Made by a program: the position numbers and the translations under genes. This document shows positions 7,988-15,652 of a stretch of 64,000 nt of DNA, piece by piece. Origin of the DNA: PALSA-612 sp963776735 (GTDB lineage Bacteria; Actinomycetota; Thermoleophilia; Gaiellales; Gaiellaceae); NCBI GenBank assembly GCA_963776735.1, contig CAVZNV010000001.1, positions 62,001-126,000 on the forward strand, given 5' to 3'. The notes beneath the pieces are model-generated. The model did not search any database. It saw only the letters and a program-made list of their open reading frames with translations, and was not told where the DNA came from. The first letter of the stretch is position 1, and each line of letters starts with the position of its first letter.

Positions 7988-8547
7988 GCGCTCTGGGGTT
8001 CGAGGTGCTTGCCGGAGGCGACGCGCTGCCAGCGCCAGGCGACGGCGGCGGCGACCGATGCTGTGCAGGCGACCGCAACGGCGCGCAGCCAGACCGTCCC
8101 CGTGTCGCTGCCCATGCCGAGCGAGTGGAAGAGCGCGAGCGGCCACGAGAGGTAGGCGGCCCAGTGCACGGCCCGCCATACGCGCAGGCCGACCCTCGCC
8201 CGCAGCAGGCTGGTCACGATCAGCGCCAGCGTCAGGTCGAGCGACACGGCGCCGAGGCCGACCCAGAAGGCGCTCTTGCCAGCGACGAACGGGACGACCA
8301 CCGCCGCCACGCCGACGGCCGCGTAGGGGTCGACGAGGGCGGTCACGATGTGCACGCCGAGGAAGACGACGGAGAGCAACGCGATGCTCCGGTGCAGGCT
8401 GACGACGGCGAACCCGGGCAGCGAGCGTCCGCGCCAGCGCTTGGTCGTCGCGATCCCGAGCACGAAGACGCCGGTCAGGAGCACGAGCGTGATCACTCCG
8501 CTCGCGCGCATCAGGTACCAGGCGGCGCCGCTCGTCGTGAGGCTCAC
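7984..8547 (-). CDS. Ferric-reductase-like transmembrane heme protein
   Basis: A 187-residue integral membrane protein with about five to six hydrophobic segments, matching the ferric reductase-like transmembrane family. Two His pairs with heme-like spacing are visible: H in S-L-H-R-S-I paired with H in L-G-V-H-I 14 residues on, and H in A-V-H-W-A-A paired with H in L-F-H-S-L 13 residues on. These would hold two stacked b hemes and carry electrons across the membrane. There is no FAD/NAD domain on this polypeptide; the separate NuoF-like gene next door could fill that role. GTG start overlaps the ApbE stop (GTGA); its 3' end overlaps the NuoF-like start. Confidence 0.85.
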   Translation of the reverse strand: MSLTTSGAAWYLMRASGVITLVLLTGVFVLGIATTKRWRGRSLPGFAVVSLHRSIALLSVVFLGVHIVTALVDPYAAVGVAAVVVPFVAGKSAFWVGLGAVSLDLTLALIVTSLLRARVGLRVWRAVHWAAYLSWPLALFHSLGMGSDTGTVWLRAVAVACTASVAAAVAWRWQRVASGKHLEPQSA

Positions 8548-9467
8548 GCCGTCTCCTCCGGCCACGCGCCCGTGTAGGCGACCGAGCCGTCGAGCGCGAC
8601 GAGACGGGCCGGCAGCCCGGCCCGCTCGAGCCAGGCAGGCGCCTCGCGGCCGCGGACGATTGCCGCCGTGGACGCGGTGTTGGCGTCGACGCAGCTCGCG
8701 GCCGCGACGCTCACGGTTCGCCAGACCTCCTCGGCGGGGAGCCCGGTGCGCGGGTCGACGATGTGGTGGTGCTCCTTGTCGCCCGCGCGCCAGCGGCGCA
8801 CGGTCGTGCTCGACGTGGCCAGGCCGCCGCTCTTGAGCGCGATCGTCTGACCGTCCCCGTCGAGCGGGCTGCGGTGGTCGTCGGTGACCAGCACGGGCCA
8901 CCCGTCCGCCGGCGACTCGCCCGCGACGGCGAGATCGCCGCCGAGGTTGACGAGCACGCCTGCGCCGGGAGCCGCCGAAGAAGCCGCCTGCGCGCACCGG
9001 TCGGCGGCGAACGCCTTCGCGGTCGCACCGAGATCGATCTGGACGCCCGCCGGCACCTCGACGCGCCGGCGGGCGTAGTCGACGGCGATCGAGCGCCAGC
9101 CGGCGGCCGGGATCGCCGTGAAGCGGTCGCGCTCGTCGCGCGTGACGAGCACGGCGAAGTCGCAGTCCCACCCGAGCCCGGTCATCGCGCGGCCGACGGT
9201 CGGGTCGACGTCGCCGTCCGTCTGCTCGGCCGCGTGGAGCGCGACCTGGAGCGCGTCGACCAGCAGCCGGCTCGCCTCGAACGGCTGCCCTGCGGAACGG
9301 TTGAGCGCGGTCAGCTCGGAGTCGTCGCGGAAGCGGCTGCACGCGAGGTCGATCGCGGCCAGCTCGGCTTCGACGGCCTCCACGGCCGGAGCGAGCAGCT
9401 CCGCATCGGTGACGCTCACCTGCGCGCTGGTCCCGAGCGCCTCGAAGGTGCGGGTCGGGACGCTCAC
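8544..9467 (-). CDS. apbE: FAD:protein FMN transferase (ApbE)
   Basis: ApbE cleaves FAD and attaches FMN through a phosphoester to Ser/Thr of an extracytosolic protein. In this 307-residue protein the N-terminal strand F-E-A-L-G-T-S, the V-D-P-T-V-G segment near 88, I-D-L-G-A-T-A-K-A-F-A near 146-156 (core K and A-F), L-V-N-L-G-G-D near 175, and H-H-I-V-D-P-R-T-G near 235 (metal-binding region) are all present. No signal peptide or lipobox is evident, so it may stay cytosolic or be exported atypically. GTG start overlaps the upstream Ser/Thr-rich gene (GTGA). No FMN-binding target domain is encoded in the operon, which is unusual. Confidence 0.93.
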   Translation of the reverse strand: MSVPTRTFEALGTSAQVSVTDAELLAPAVEAVEAELAAIDLACSRFRDDSELTALNRSAGQPFEASRLLVDALQVALHAAEQTDGDVDPTVGRAMTGLGWDCDFAVLVTRDERDRFTAIPAAGWRSIAVDYARRRVEVPAGVQIDLGATAKAFAADRCAQAASSAAPGAGVLVNLGGDLAVAGESPADGWPVLVTDDHRSPLDGDGQTIALKSGGLATSSTTVRRWRAGDKEHHHIVDPRTGLPAEEVWRTVSVAAASCVDANTASTAAIVRGREAPAWLERAGLPARLVALDGSVAYTGAWPEETA

Positions 9468-9898
9468 GAGCCTCCGGAAACCGTCGTCGCCTGCTGGGAG
9501 GTCGGGGCAACGGTCGTGTTAGTGGGCGAGGAAGAAGAGGTGCTCGAGCTCGACGTGGAGGGGGTCGTCGAGCTCGAGCTTGGGGAGGAAGTGCTCGAGC
9601 TCGACGCGGAAGGGGACGTCGAGCTCGAGCTGTGGGCGGAAGCGGAAGAGCTCTTGGAAGAGGTGGCCTTCGACACGGCGAGCGTGCGCTTCTTCGAGAC
9701 GGTGGCGGTCTTCGCCTTCGTCGTCGAGGACGAGGTCGACTTGACCACGTTCGTGCGGCCGGTTGCGATCAGCGCGGTCAGCACCGCCAGGCCGGCCGTC
9801 GAGACCGCTGCGATCGTCCGCGTCAGGCGCTTGATCCGGCGCGTGGCCGCGGCGCGGGCGCGGCGCTGTCGTGTCTGCAACTCGTTCATGGAAAGCAT
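9464..9898 (-). CDS. Membrane-anchored Ser/Thr-rich protein ending SGGS, first gene of ApbE operon
   Basis: About 144 residues: a basic N-terminus, one transmembrane helix near residues 25-48, then about 90 residues that are almost entirely Ser, Thr, Pro and Ala, ending A-T-T-V-S-G-G-S. The start is the ATG at 9898, 7-8 nt after a GGTGG site; an in-frame ATG follows at 9889. Actinobacterial ApbE operons often encode an FMN-binding-domain protein with a similar anchor and linker, but here the protein stops where that domain would begin and the stop overlaps the apbE GTG. The tail resembles the S-G-A-T/S context of flavinylation sites, so it may be a minimal target; this is unproven. Confidence 0.7.
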   Translation of the reverse strand: MLSMNELQTRQRRARAAATRRIKRLTRTIAAVSTAGLAVLTALIATGRTNVVKSTSSSTTKAKTATVSKKRTLAVSKATSSKSSSASAHSSSSTSPSASSSSTSSPSSSSTTPSTSSSSTSSSSPTNTTVAPTSQQATTVSGGS

Positions 9899-10000
9899 GG
9901 AACCACCCCCGTCTGGCACCAGGCTTCCAGGCACTTGTGAGTCTTCTGTGAGAGCTCGTGGCGCCCCGGGGAACGGCTGGCTACCCTGTTTCGGCTCGGT

Positions 10001-11614
10001 ATGCCCAGCCGTAGCGCATTCCTCGTCGCGGCGCTCGCCGCCGTTCTCGCCTTCGCCGGATCAGCCTTCCCGGCCACGAAGGCGGGTCCGCTCGACCAGG
10101 TCCGGCAGGGTCTGAAGAGCGCCGTCACGTCCGGGCAGCTCGACCAGACGACCGCGTCCGGCTACGCCGCGATCGCCGCGCGGGCCGTCACCGAGCAGCC
10201 CTCGCTGCCGCCGCTACGCGCGCAGACGCTGGCGCAGATGCTGAAGGACATCGCCGGACAGACCTCGTCCTTCACGCCGCAGTACGCGCTGACGCTGTTC
10301 TCGATGCTCGCGTTCAACGAGGACGAGGTGGCCACGCACGTGCTGCCGCCGTCCGGAACCGACGTGTACGACTCCGACGGTGTTCTCTACCGCTTCGTCA
10401 CCGGACACGGGTATGAGTTCCACCCGCTGGGCGAGTTCGGTGCGCTGAACACGCTGATCCTCGCGGGCAAGACCGACCAGGCGCAGCAGCTCGCCCAGGC
10501 GCTCGTCGCCCGCGGCGTGCCGACGCCTGACGGCCGGCTCGTCTGGCAGTACCCGTTCCCGTTCGGGAGCGGAACGCCGCCGTGGCGCTCGGGGATGGCG
10601 CAGGCCGTCGCCGCGCAGGCGCTCGCGCGCACGGGGCAGGCGGCGAACGACCAGAGCCTGCTGACCGCCGCCGACGAGGCATATGCCGCGATCCCCGGCC
10701 GGCTCGACCGCTCGCTGCCGCAGGGCCCGTGGATCAAGCTCTACAGCTTCGACGCGTCGCCGGTGCTGAACGCCCAGCTCCAGACGATCATCTCGATCGG
10801 CGACTACGCGCAGATCTCCGGCAACACCGGCGCGGCGGGGCTCGCGGCGCAGCTCCAGTCGACCGCCGTGGCGCTGCTGCCGAAGTTCGACACCGGCTAC
10901 TGGTCGCTCTACTCGCTCGGCGGGCACGAGTCGCCGCTCTCGTACCAGGACTTCGTCGTCACGCTGCTCGTCAAGCTCGCGAACCGCACGAACGAGACGA
11001 CGTGGAGCGACTTCGCCACGAAGCTGAAGTCGTATGAGACGCAGGCGCCGGTCGTGAACCCCGACGGCCCGTCGGCGGCGAGCCCGGACGCCCAGCCGAT
11101 CGTCATCTACCCCGACCCGCAGGACGGCTACATGGACGGCGCGACCTTCACGTTCTGGCTCTCGAAGCTGTCGACGGTGACGCTGCACGCGGGCGGGAAG
11201 TCGACCTCGCAGCTGCTCGGCCACGGAACGCAGACGGTGACCTGGTCGCCCGGCCTGCGCGCGCCCGGCACGTACTACCCGTACCTGACCGTCACTGACG
11301 CGGCCGGGAACTCGACTCGCGTGACGCTGCGCCAGGTGCAGATCAAGGCGCTCGCGCCGCCGGTCGTCGACGCGCATGTGGGTGGGAAGCGGACGCTCTT
11401 CTGGAGCGCGACCGACGAGGGCACGCCGTGGCTCCATCTCGTCGTCAAGCTGCAGAGCGGCTCGACGACGCGCTACCGCGACCTCGGGCACCAGCCGCTC
11501 TCCGGCCGAGCCGTGATCGCCGCCCCGAAGGGCACGTGGCAGGCGACGCTCGTCGCCGGGAACTCCGGCCACGGCGCGGTCACGATCCAGCTCGGTTCAG
11601 TGACAGGTACCTGA
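10001..11614 (+). CDS. Secreted D-glucuronyl C5-epimerase-like protein
   Basis: A 537-residue exported protein. Residues 1-25 form a Sec-type signal peptide. The middle (about 110-345) resembles the alpha/alpha-barrel C-terminal domain of D-glucuronyl C5-epimerases, with W-R-S-G-M-A-Q-A near 200, G-Y-W-S-L-Y-S-L near 303 and S-Y-Q-D-F-V-V near 318. Residues 375-450 look like an Ig-type beta-sandwich (P-G-T-Y-Y-P-Y-L-T-V-T-D-A-A-G-N-S). The family converts D-glucuronate to L-iduronate in finished polymer, so an extracellular polysaccharide is the likely substrate. The beta-propeller gene follows directly. The 102-nt gap before it holds nothing clear. Confidence 0.75.
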   Translation: MPSRSAFLVAALAAVLAFAGSAFPATKAGPLDQVRQGLKSAVTSGQLDQTTASGYAAIAARAVTEQPSLPPLRAQTLAQMLKDIAGQTSSFTPQYALTLFSMLAFNEDEVATHVLPPSGTDVYDSDGVLYRFVTGHGYEFHPLGEFGALNTLILAGKTDQAQQLAQALVARGVPTPDGRLVWQYPFPFGSGTPPWRSGMAQAVAAQALARTGQAANDQSLLTAADEAYAAIPGRLDRSLPQGPWIKLYSFDASPVLNAQLQTIISIGDYAQISGNTGAAGLAAQLQSTAVALLPKFDTGYWSLYSLGGHESPLSYQDFVVTLLVKLANRTNETTWSDFATKLKSYETQAPVVNPDGPSAASPDAQPIVIYPDPQDGYMDGATFTFWLSKLSTVTLHAGGKSTSQLLGHGTQTVTWSPGLRAPGTYYPYLTVTDAAGNSTRVTLRQVQIKALAPPVVDAHVGGKRTLFWSATDEGTPWLHLVVKLQSGSTTRYRDLGHQPLSGRAVIAAPKGTWQATLVAGNSGHGAVTIQLGSVTGT

Positions 11615-11651
11615 TCTGAGCCGCAAGCGCATCCTGCTCCTCGTCGCGGCT

Positions 11652-12878
11652 GTGCTGCTCGCCCTCGCGGGCGCCGCCGCCGGCTACGTGCTCTACGTGC
11701 GCAGCAAGGGCGCCGACGTCCGCGGCTCCTCGACGCAGGAGTTCGTCCCGACCGAGACGGCGCCGCCTCCGCCCCCGCCGCCGCCTCCGAACAAGCAGCT
11801 GACGACGATCGAGTGGCCGAACTTCGGCTACGACGCGCAACGCCTGCACTTCCTGGCCGGCGCGCTCGCGCCGCCGTTCCGGCAGCTCTGGACGTTCCGC
11901 GCGCGCTCGCTGGTCGAGTTCCCGCCCGCGATCGGCTACGGACGCCTCTACTTCGCGAACAACACGGGAACGATGTTCGCCGTCCAGGCGAGCTCCGGGA
12001 AGCTCGCGTGGCACTACGTGTCCGGCCGCTGCGTGGCGGCGTCGCCGGCGCTCGCCGACGGCGTCGCCTACGAGGCGTTCCTGAACAGGCCGCCGTGCAA
12101 CTCGTCCAGCTCGAACATCGACGGCGAGCTGATCGCCTTCGACGCGAAGACCGGGAAGATCCGCTGGCAGCGCACGATCGGGCCGAGCGAGACGTCGCCG
12201 CTCGTCGTGGGCGGACTCGTCTACGCGGGCGACTGGCGCGGAAGCGTCTACGCCTTCGACGCGCGCACCGGGAAGCAGCGCTGGAGCTTCGCGACCGGCG
12301 GCAAGGTGAAGGGCGGCGTCGCCGTCGACGGCCGTCGCCTCTACGTCGGCTCCTACGACGGGCACGTCTACGCGCTGAACGCGCTGACGGGGAAAGAGCT
12401 CTGGCGCGCGTCGTCGCAGGCGCGGCTCGGCAGCTCCGGCACGTTCTACTCGACGCCGGCGGTCGCCTACGGACGCGTCTACATCGGCTCGACGGACGGG
12501 AAGGTCTATTCGTTCGGCGCGCACACGGGCGACCTGCGCTGGTCGCACTCGACCGGCGGCTACGTCTACGGCTCGCCGGCGGTCTGGAAGCTGCGGGTCC
12601 TCGTCGGCTCCTACAGCGGCCGCTTCTACGCGTTCGACGCCGCGACGGGCGACGTGGGCTGGCAGTTCCAGGCGAACGGGCCGATCTCCGGCTCCGCCAC
12701 CGTGCTCGGGCACGTCGTCTACTTCTCGACGCTGAAAGAGCGCACCTACGCGCTCGACGCGCGCACCGGCAAGCTGCTCTGGAGCTTCCCGGACGGCAAG
12801 TACTCGCCGGTCGTCTCCGACGGGCTGCGCGTCTACCTCGTCGGCTACGCGCGCATCTATGCGATGGTCCCGCGATGA
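11652..12878 (+). CDS. Membrane-anchored PQQ-type beta-propeller protein
   Basis: A 408-residue protein with an N-terminal hydrophobic anchor, a polyproline stretch near residues 37-47, then repeated blades of the pattern Y-A-F-D-A-x-T-G-K-x-x-W (for example near 155, 205, 245, 335 and 378), as in BamB and PQQ-dependent dehydrogenases. Dehydrogenase catalytic features are not evident, so a scaffold or binding role is more likely. The GTG at 11652 is the first standard start; an in-frame CTG at 11616, just after the previous stop, would add S-R-K-R-I-L-L-L-V-A-A and give a proper positively charged signal-anchor, so the real start may be that CTG. Its TGA overlaps the next ATG. Confidence 0.82.
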   Translation: MLLALAGAAAGYVLYVRSKGADVRGSSTQEFVPTETAPPPPPPPPPNKQLTTIEWPNFGYDAQRLHFLAGALAPPFRQLWTFRARSLVEFPPAIGYGRLYFANNTGTMFAVQASSGKLAWHYVSGRCVAASPALADGVAYEAFLNRPPCNSSSSNIDGELIAFDAKTGKIRWQRTIGPSETSPLVVGGLVYAGDWRGSVYAFDARTGKQRWSFATGGKVKGGVAVDGRRLYVGSYDGHVYALNALTGKELWRASSQARLGSSGTFYSTPAVAYGRVYIGSTDGKVYSFGAHTGDLRWSHSTGGYVYGSPAVWKLRVLVGSYSGRFYAFDAATGDVGWQFQANGPISGSATVLGHVVYFSTLKERTYALDARTGKLLWSFPDGKYSPVVSDGLRVYLVGYARIYAMVPR

Positions 12879-13786
12879 GGTACGCCGTCACGGGAGCGGC
12901 GGGGTTCATCGGCTCGCACCTCGCCGAGGCGCTCGGCGCTTCGGGCCATGACGTCGTCGGCATCGACGCCTTCACGGACTCGTACGACCGCGAGCTGAAG
13001 GAGGAGAACGCGAGCGGCCTCGACATGCTCCGGCTCGACCTGGCCGAGGATGCGATCGACCTGTCCGGGTTCGACGGCGTCTTCCACCTCGCCGGCCAGC
13101 CGGGCGTGCGCAGCTTCGGCGACGTCTTCCCGCTCTACGTGCGGAACAACGTGCTCGCCTCGCAGCGGCTGTTCGAGGCGGCGGCAGCGAGCGGCGTCCG
13201 GGTCGTGTTCGCCTCGTCGTCATCGGTCTACGGCGCCGCGGAGCGCTTCCCGACGCCGGAGGACACGGTGCCCGAGCCGATCTCGCCGTACGCGATCACG
13301 AAGCTGGCGGCCGAGCACCTCGCGCGCGCGTACGAACGGAGCTTCGGGCTGGACGTCGTCGTGCTGCGCTATTTCAACGCGTTCGGCCCGCGGCAGCGCC
13401 CCGACATGGCCTTCACGCGCATGTGTTTCGCGCTCGCGGAAGGCAGGCCGTTCGACCTCTTCGGCGACGGCTCGCAGACCCGCGGCTGGACGTACGTCGG
13501 CGACGTCGTGGCGGCGACGATGCTGGCGATGGAGCGGGGCGAGGGCCTCTACAACGTCGGCGGTGGGGTGGAGGCGTCGATGCGCGAGGCGATCGCGATG
13601 CTCGAACGGATCGCGGGCCGGCAGCTCGAGGTGCGCGAGGAGCCGCCGGTTCCGGGAGACCAACGGCGGACGCGTGCGGACACGACGCGGATCCGGGAGG
13701 AGCTCGGATGGAAGCCGCTCGTCTCGCTCGAGAACGGGTTGTCCGAACAGTGGGCGTGGGCGGCGGCTAGAGTGGCCGCTCGATGA
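12875..13786 (+). CDS. NAD-dependent sugar epimerase, GalE/UDP-glucuronate-4-epimerase type
   Basis: A 303-residue extended short-chain dehydrogenase acting on a nucleotide sugar. The N-terminal Rossmann motif is G-A-A-G-F-I-G (residues 7-13), followed by V-V-F-A-S-S-S-S-V-Y-G near 110 and the catalytic Y-A-I-T-K near 137-141. The C-terminal region F-G-P-R-Q-R-P and D-G-S-Q-T-R-G-W-T-Y-V-G-D-V-V fits GalE-like 4-epimerases. It overlaps the beta-propeller gene (ATGA) and is followed by the Wzz-like gene, placing it in glycan precursor supply. Exact nucleotide sugar not determinable. Confidence 0.88.
   Translation: MRYAVTGAAGFIGSHLAEALGASGHDVVGIDAFTDSYDRELKEENASGLDMLRLDLAEDAIDLSGFDGVFHLAGQPGVRSFGDVFPLYVRNNVLASQRLFEAAAASGVRVVFASSSSVYGAAERFPTPEDTVPEPISPYAITKLAAEHLARAYERSFGLDVVVLRYFNAFGPRQRPDMAFTRMCFALAEGRPFDLFGDGSQTRGWTYVGDVVAATMLAMERGEGLYNVGGGVEASMREAIAMLERIAGRQLEVREEPPVPGDQRRTRADTTRIREELGWKPLVSLENGLSEQWAWAAARVAAR
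13768..13773 (+). promoter_or_regulatory. Leaderless-type -10 (TAGAGT) inside preceding gene
   Basis: TAGAGT ends 9 nt before the ATG at 13783 and sits in the last codons of the epimerase gene. It would give the Wzz-like gene its own start in addition to read-through. Confidence 0.35.
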
Positions 13787-14688
13787 GCGCGGCTCCGTCG
13801 GAAAAGACCCCCGTGCGCGACGTCGAGCCCGAGCAGGAGATGGATCTCGGCCGGATCTGGCGCTCGGTGATCGCGCGCTGGTGGCTGCTGCTGGTCGGCT
13901 TCATCGTCGGCGCGATCGTCGGGCTGCTCGTCTCGCTCGGCGGCGGCAAGCAGTGGAAGGCGACCGCGGAGATCTACCTCGGCCAGCCGCTGTCGGCAGC
14001 CGGGGCGCAACTCTCGAGCCCGCCGACGAGCCTCGGCCTCGCGACCGCGTACATCAACCAGCTCGCCCAGCTCAAGCACGCGGCGAAGGCGTCCGGTCTG
14101 ACGGTGGCGCAGCTGAACGGCGCGCTTTCCGTCAAGCCGATCCTCGGCCTGACGGGGACGAAGATCGGTCAGCCGGCGCCACTGATGCTGCTGTCCGTGA
14201 CCGGTCCGAAGAGAATCGGGGTGCAGCTGGCCGCCGACGACCTCGCCAAGCAGGTGGTAGCCCAGTTCCAGCCCTATCCGTCGCAGAAGGTCAAGATCAT
14301 CCAGGCGCGCCTGACGCAGGAGTCGGCACAGATCGCGGACATCAACCGCAGGCTGAAGGCGGCAGAGAACGCGCAGGCGGCGCTGGTGAATTCGGCGGCG
14401 AACGCGCCGATCGTTGCCAGCTACGCGACGGTCATCGCCACGCTCTCGAACGAGCGGTTCTCGGCCCAGGACGACATCGTCGCGGCGAAGCAGCAGATCG
14501 CGCAGGCGTTGGGCATCGAGTCGCCGCGGATCGTCTCGCACCCGGAGTCGGCGAGCCAGGGCGGCCCGAGCCGCCGCTCCGGCGTGATCATCGGCGCGAT
14601 CATCGGCCTCGTGATCGGCCTCCTGGTCGCGATCTTCTGGGAGCCGGTCGGCACGCAGGTGCGCAAGCACCAGGCCGACGCGGCCTAA
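13783..14688 (+). CDS. Wzz-type polysaccharide chain-length determinant
   Basis: A 301-residue two-helix membrane protein: TM1 at about 33-53 (W-W-L-L-L-V-G-F-I-V-G-A-I-V-G), an extracytoplasmic region of about 215 residues with helical Gln/Ala-rich segments (190-250), and TM2 at about 272-292 rich in I-G-A-I-I-G-L-V-I-G. This is the layout of polysaccharide co-polymerases that set modal chain length with a Wzy polymerase. The tyrosine-kinase domain of some Gram-positive systems is absent and no separate kinase is seen here. The proline-rich motif before TM2 is not obvious. The Wzy-type partner would be at 29197-30585. Confidence 0.82.
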   Translation: MSAAPSEKTPVRDVEPEQEMDLGRIWRSVIARWWLLLVGFIVGAIVGLLVSLGGGKQWKATAEIYLGQPLSAAGAQLSSPPTSLGLATAYINQLAQLKHAAKASGLTVAQLNGALSVKPILGLTGTKIGQPAPLMLLSVTGPKRIGVQLAADDLAKQVVAQFQPYPSQKVKIIQARLTQESAQIADINRRLKAAENAQAALVNSAANAPIVASYATVIATLSNERFSAQDDIVAAKQQIAQALGIESPRIVSHPESASQGGPSRRSGVIIGAIIGLVIGLLVAIFWEPVGTQVRKHQADAA

Positions 14689-14692
14689 GCAC

Positions 14693-14698
14693 TAACCT
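14693..14698 (+). promoter_or_regulatory. Leaderless-type -10 (TAACCT)
   Basis: TAACCT ends 6 nt before the ATG at 14705, in the 16-nt gap after the Wzz-like gene. No Shine-Dalgarno is visible. Confidence 0.45.
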
Positions 14699-14704
14699 CC
14701 CCGC

Positions 14705-15652
14705 ATGCTCGACGGCAAGCGCGTTGCCGTGGTCGTGCCGGCCTACAACGAGGCGGAGCTGCTGCCGCAGACGCTGGCGGGGATGCCTCCGATCGTCGAC
14801 CGGGTGATCGTCGTCGACGACGCGTCGACGGACGGCACGGCCGCAGCCGCCCGAGCCGCAGCAGCAGCCGATCCGCGCGTCGTCGTCGTCACGCACGAGC
14901 GCAACCGCGGAGTCGGTGCGGCGATCGTGAGCGGCTACAAGCGCGCGATCGAGGAGCGGATCGACGTGACCTGTGTGATGGCGGCCGACAACCAGATGGA
15001 CCCGGCCGAGCTCGAGGCGATCGCCGGCCCCGTCGCCCGCGGCGAGGTCGACTACGCCAAGGCGAACCGGCTGTTCACGGGCCAGGCGTGGGAGCTGATC
15101 CCGCACTCGCGCTACCTCGGCAACGCGGTGCTCTCACTGCTGACGAAGATCGCGTCCGGCTACTGGCACGTCGCCGACTCGCAGGCCGGCTACACGGCGA
15201 TCGCGCTGCCGATGCTCGAGCAGGTCGACCTCGACCGCATCTACCCGCGCTACGGCTTCCCGAACGACATGCTCGTCCACCTGAACGTGTGGAACGCGAG
15301 CGTGCGCGATGTGCCGTCGCGGCCGATCTACAACGTGGGCGAGAAGTCGGGCATCCGCCTGCGTCACGTCGTCCCGAAGATCTCGTGGCTGCTGACGAAG
15401 GCGTTCTTCTGGCGGATGAAGGAGAAGTACGTGATCCGCGACTTCCACCCGCTCGTGTTCTTCTACGCCCTGGGCATCTCGCTGTTCCTCGCCGGCCTCG
15501 GGCTCGGCGTTTCGGAGATCATCCTGCGCATCCTCGGGAACCAGATCCCGACGGCGACCTCGGTGCTGATCGCGCTGCTGCTGATCTTCGGCGTGCAGTT
15601 CACGCTGTTCGCAATGTGGTTCGACATGGAGTCGAACAAGGAGCTGCGCTAG
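14705..15652 (+). CDS. Glycosyltransferase family 2, polyprenyl-phosphate glycosyltransferase-like
   Basis: A 315-residue GT-A enzyme: V-P-A-Y-N-E-A near residues 11-17, V-V-D-D-A-S-T-D-G-T near 37-46, and A-A-D-N-Q-M-D-P near 93-100 (metal-binding site with N in place of one Asp-type residue). Two hydrophobic C-terminal segments (about 250-275 and 283-305) anchor it in the membrane. The build matches enzymes that make polyprenyl-phosphate-linked sugars, which would supply GT39-type membrane transferases. Its TAG stop shares one CTAG (15649-15652) with the convergent LAL regulator gene. Confidence 0.88.
   Translation: MLDGKRVAVVVPAYNEAELLPQTLAGMPPIVDRVIVVDDASTDGTAAAARAAAAADPRVVVVTHERNRGVGAAIVSGYKRAIEERIDVTCVMAADNQMDPAELEAIAGPVARGEVDYAKANRLFTGQAWELIPHSRYLGNAVLSLLTKIASGYWHVADSQAGYTAIALPMLEQVDLDRIYPRYGFPNDMLVHLNVWNASVRDVPSRPIYNVGEKSGIRLRHVVPKISWLLTKAFFWRMKEKYVIRDFHPLVFFYALGISLFLAGLGLGVSEIILRILGNQIPTATSVLIALLLIFGVQFTLFAMWFDMESNKELR

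Noticed and set aside
9464..9898. Ser/Thr-rich frame as a mere low-complexity artefact
   Set aside because: It has a start with a ribosome-binding site, a transmembrane helix, a stop overlapping apbE and a plausible operon role, so it was kept as a gene with moderate confidence.
11601..11618. CAGGTACCTG dyad at the stop of the C5-epimerase-like gene as a sixth palindrome-family member
   Set aside because: Only 10 bp pair and the outer bases do not; at this length in a GC-rich sequence it can arise by chance.
11813..13786. A fused frame of about 657 codons running from the beta-propeller region into the sugar epimerase
   Set aside because: The first part is an out-of-frame Arg/Ala-rich translation of the propeller gene; the epimerase starts cleanly at the ATG at 12875.
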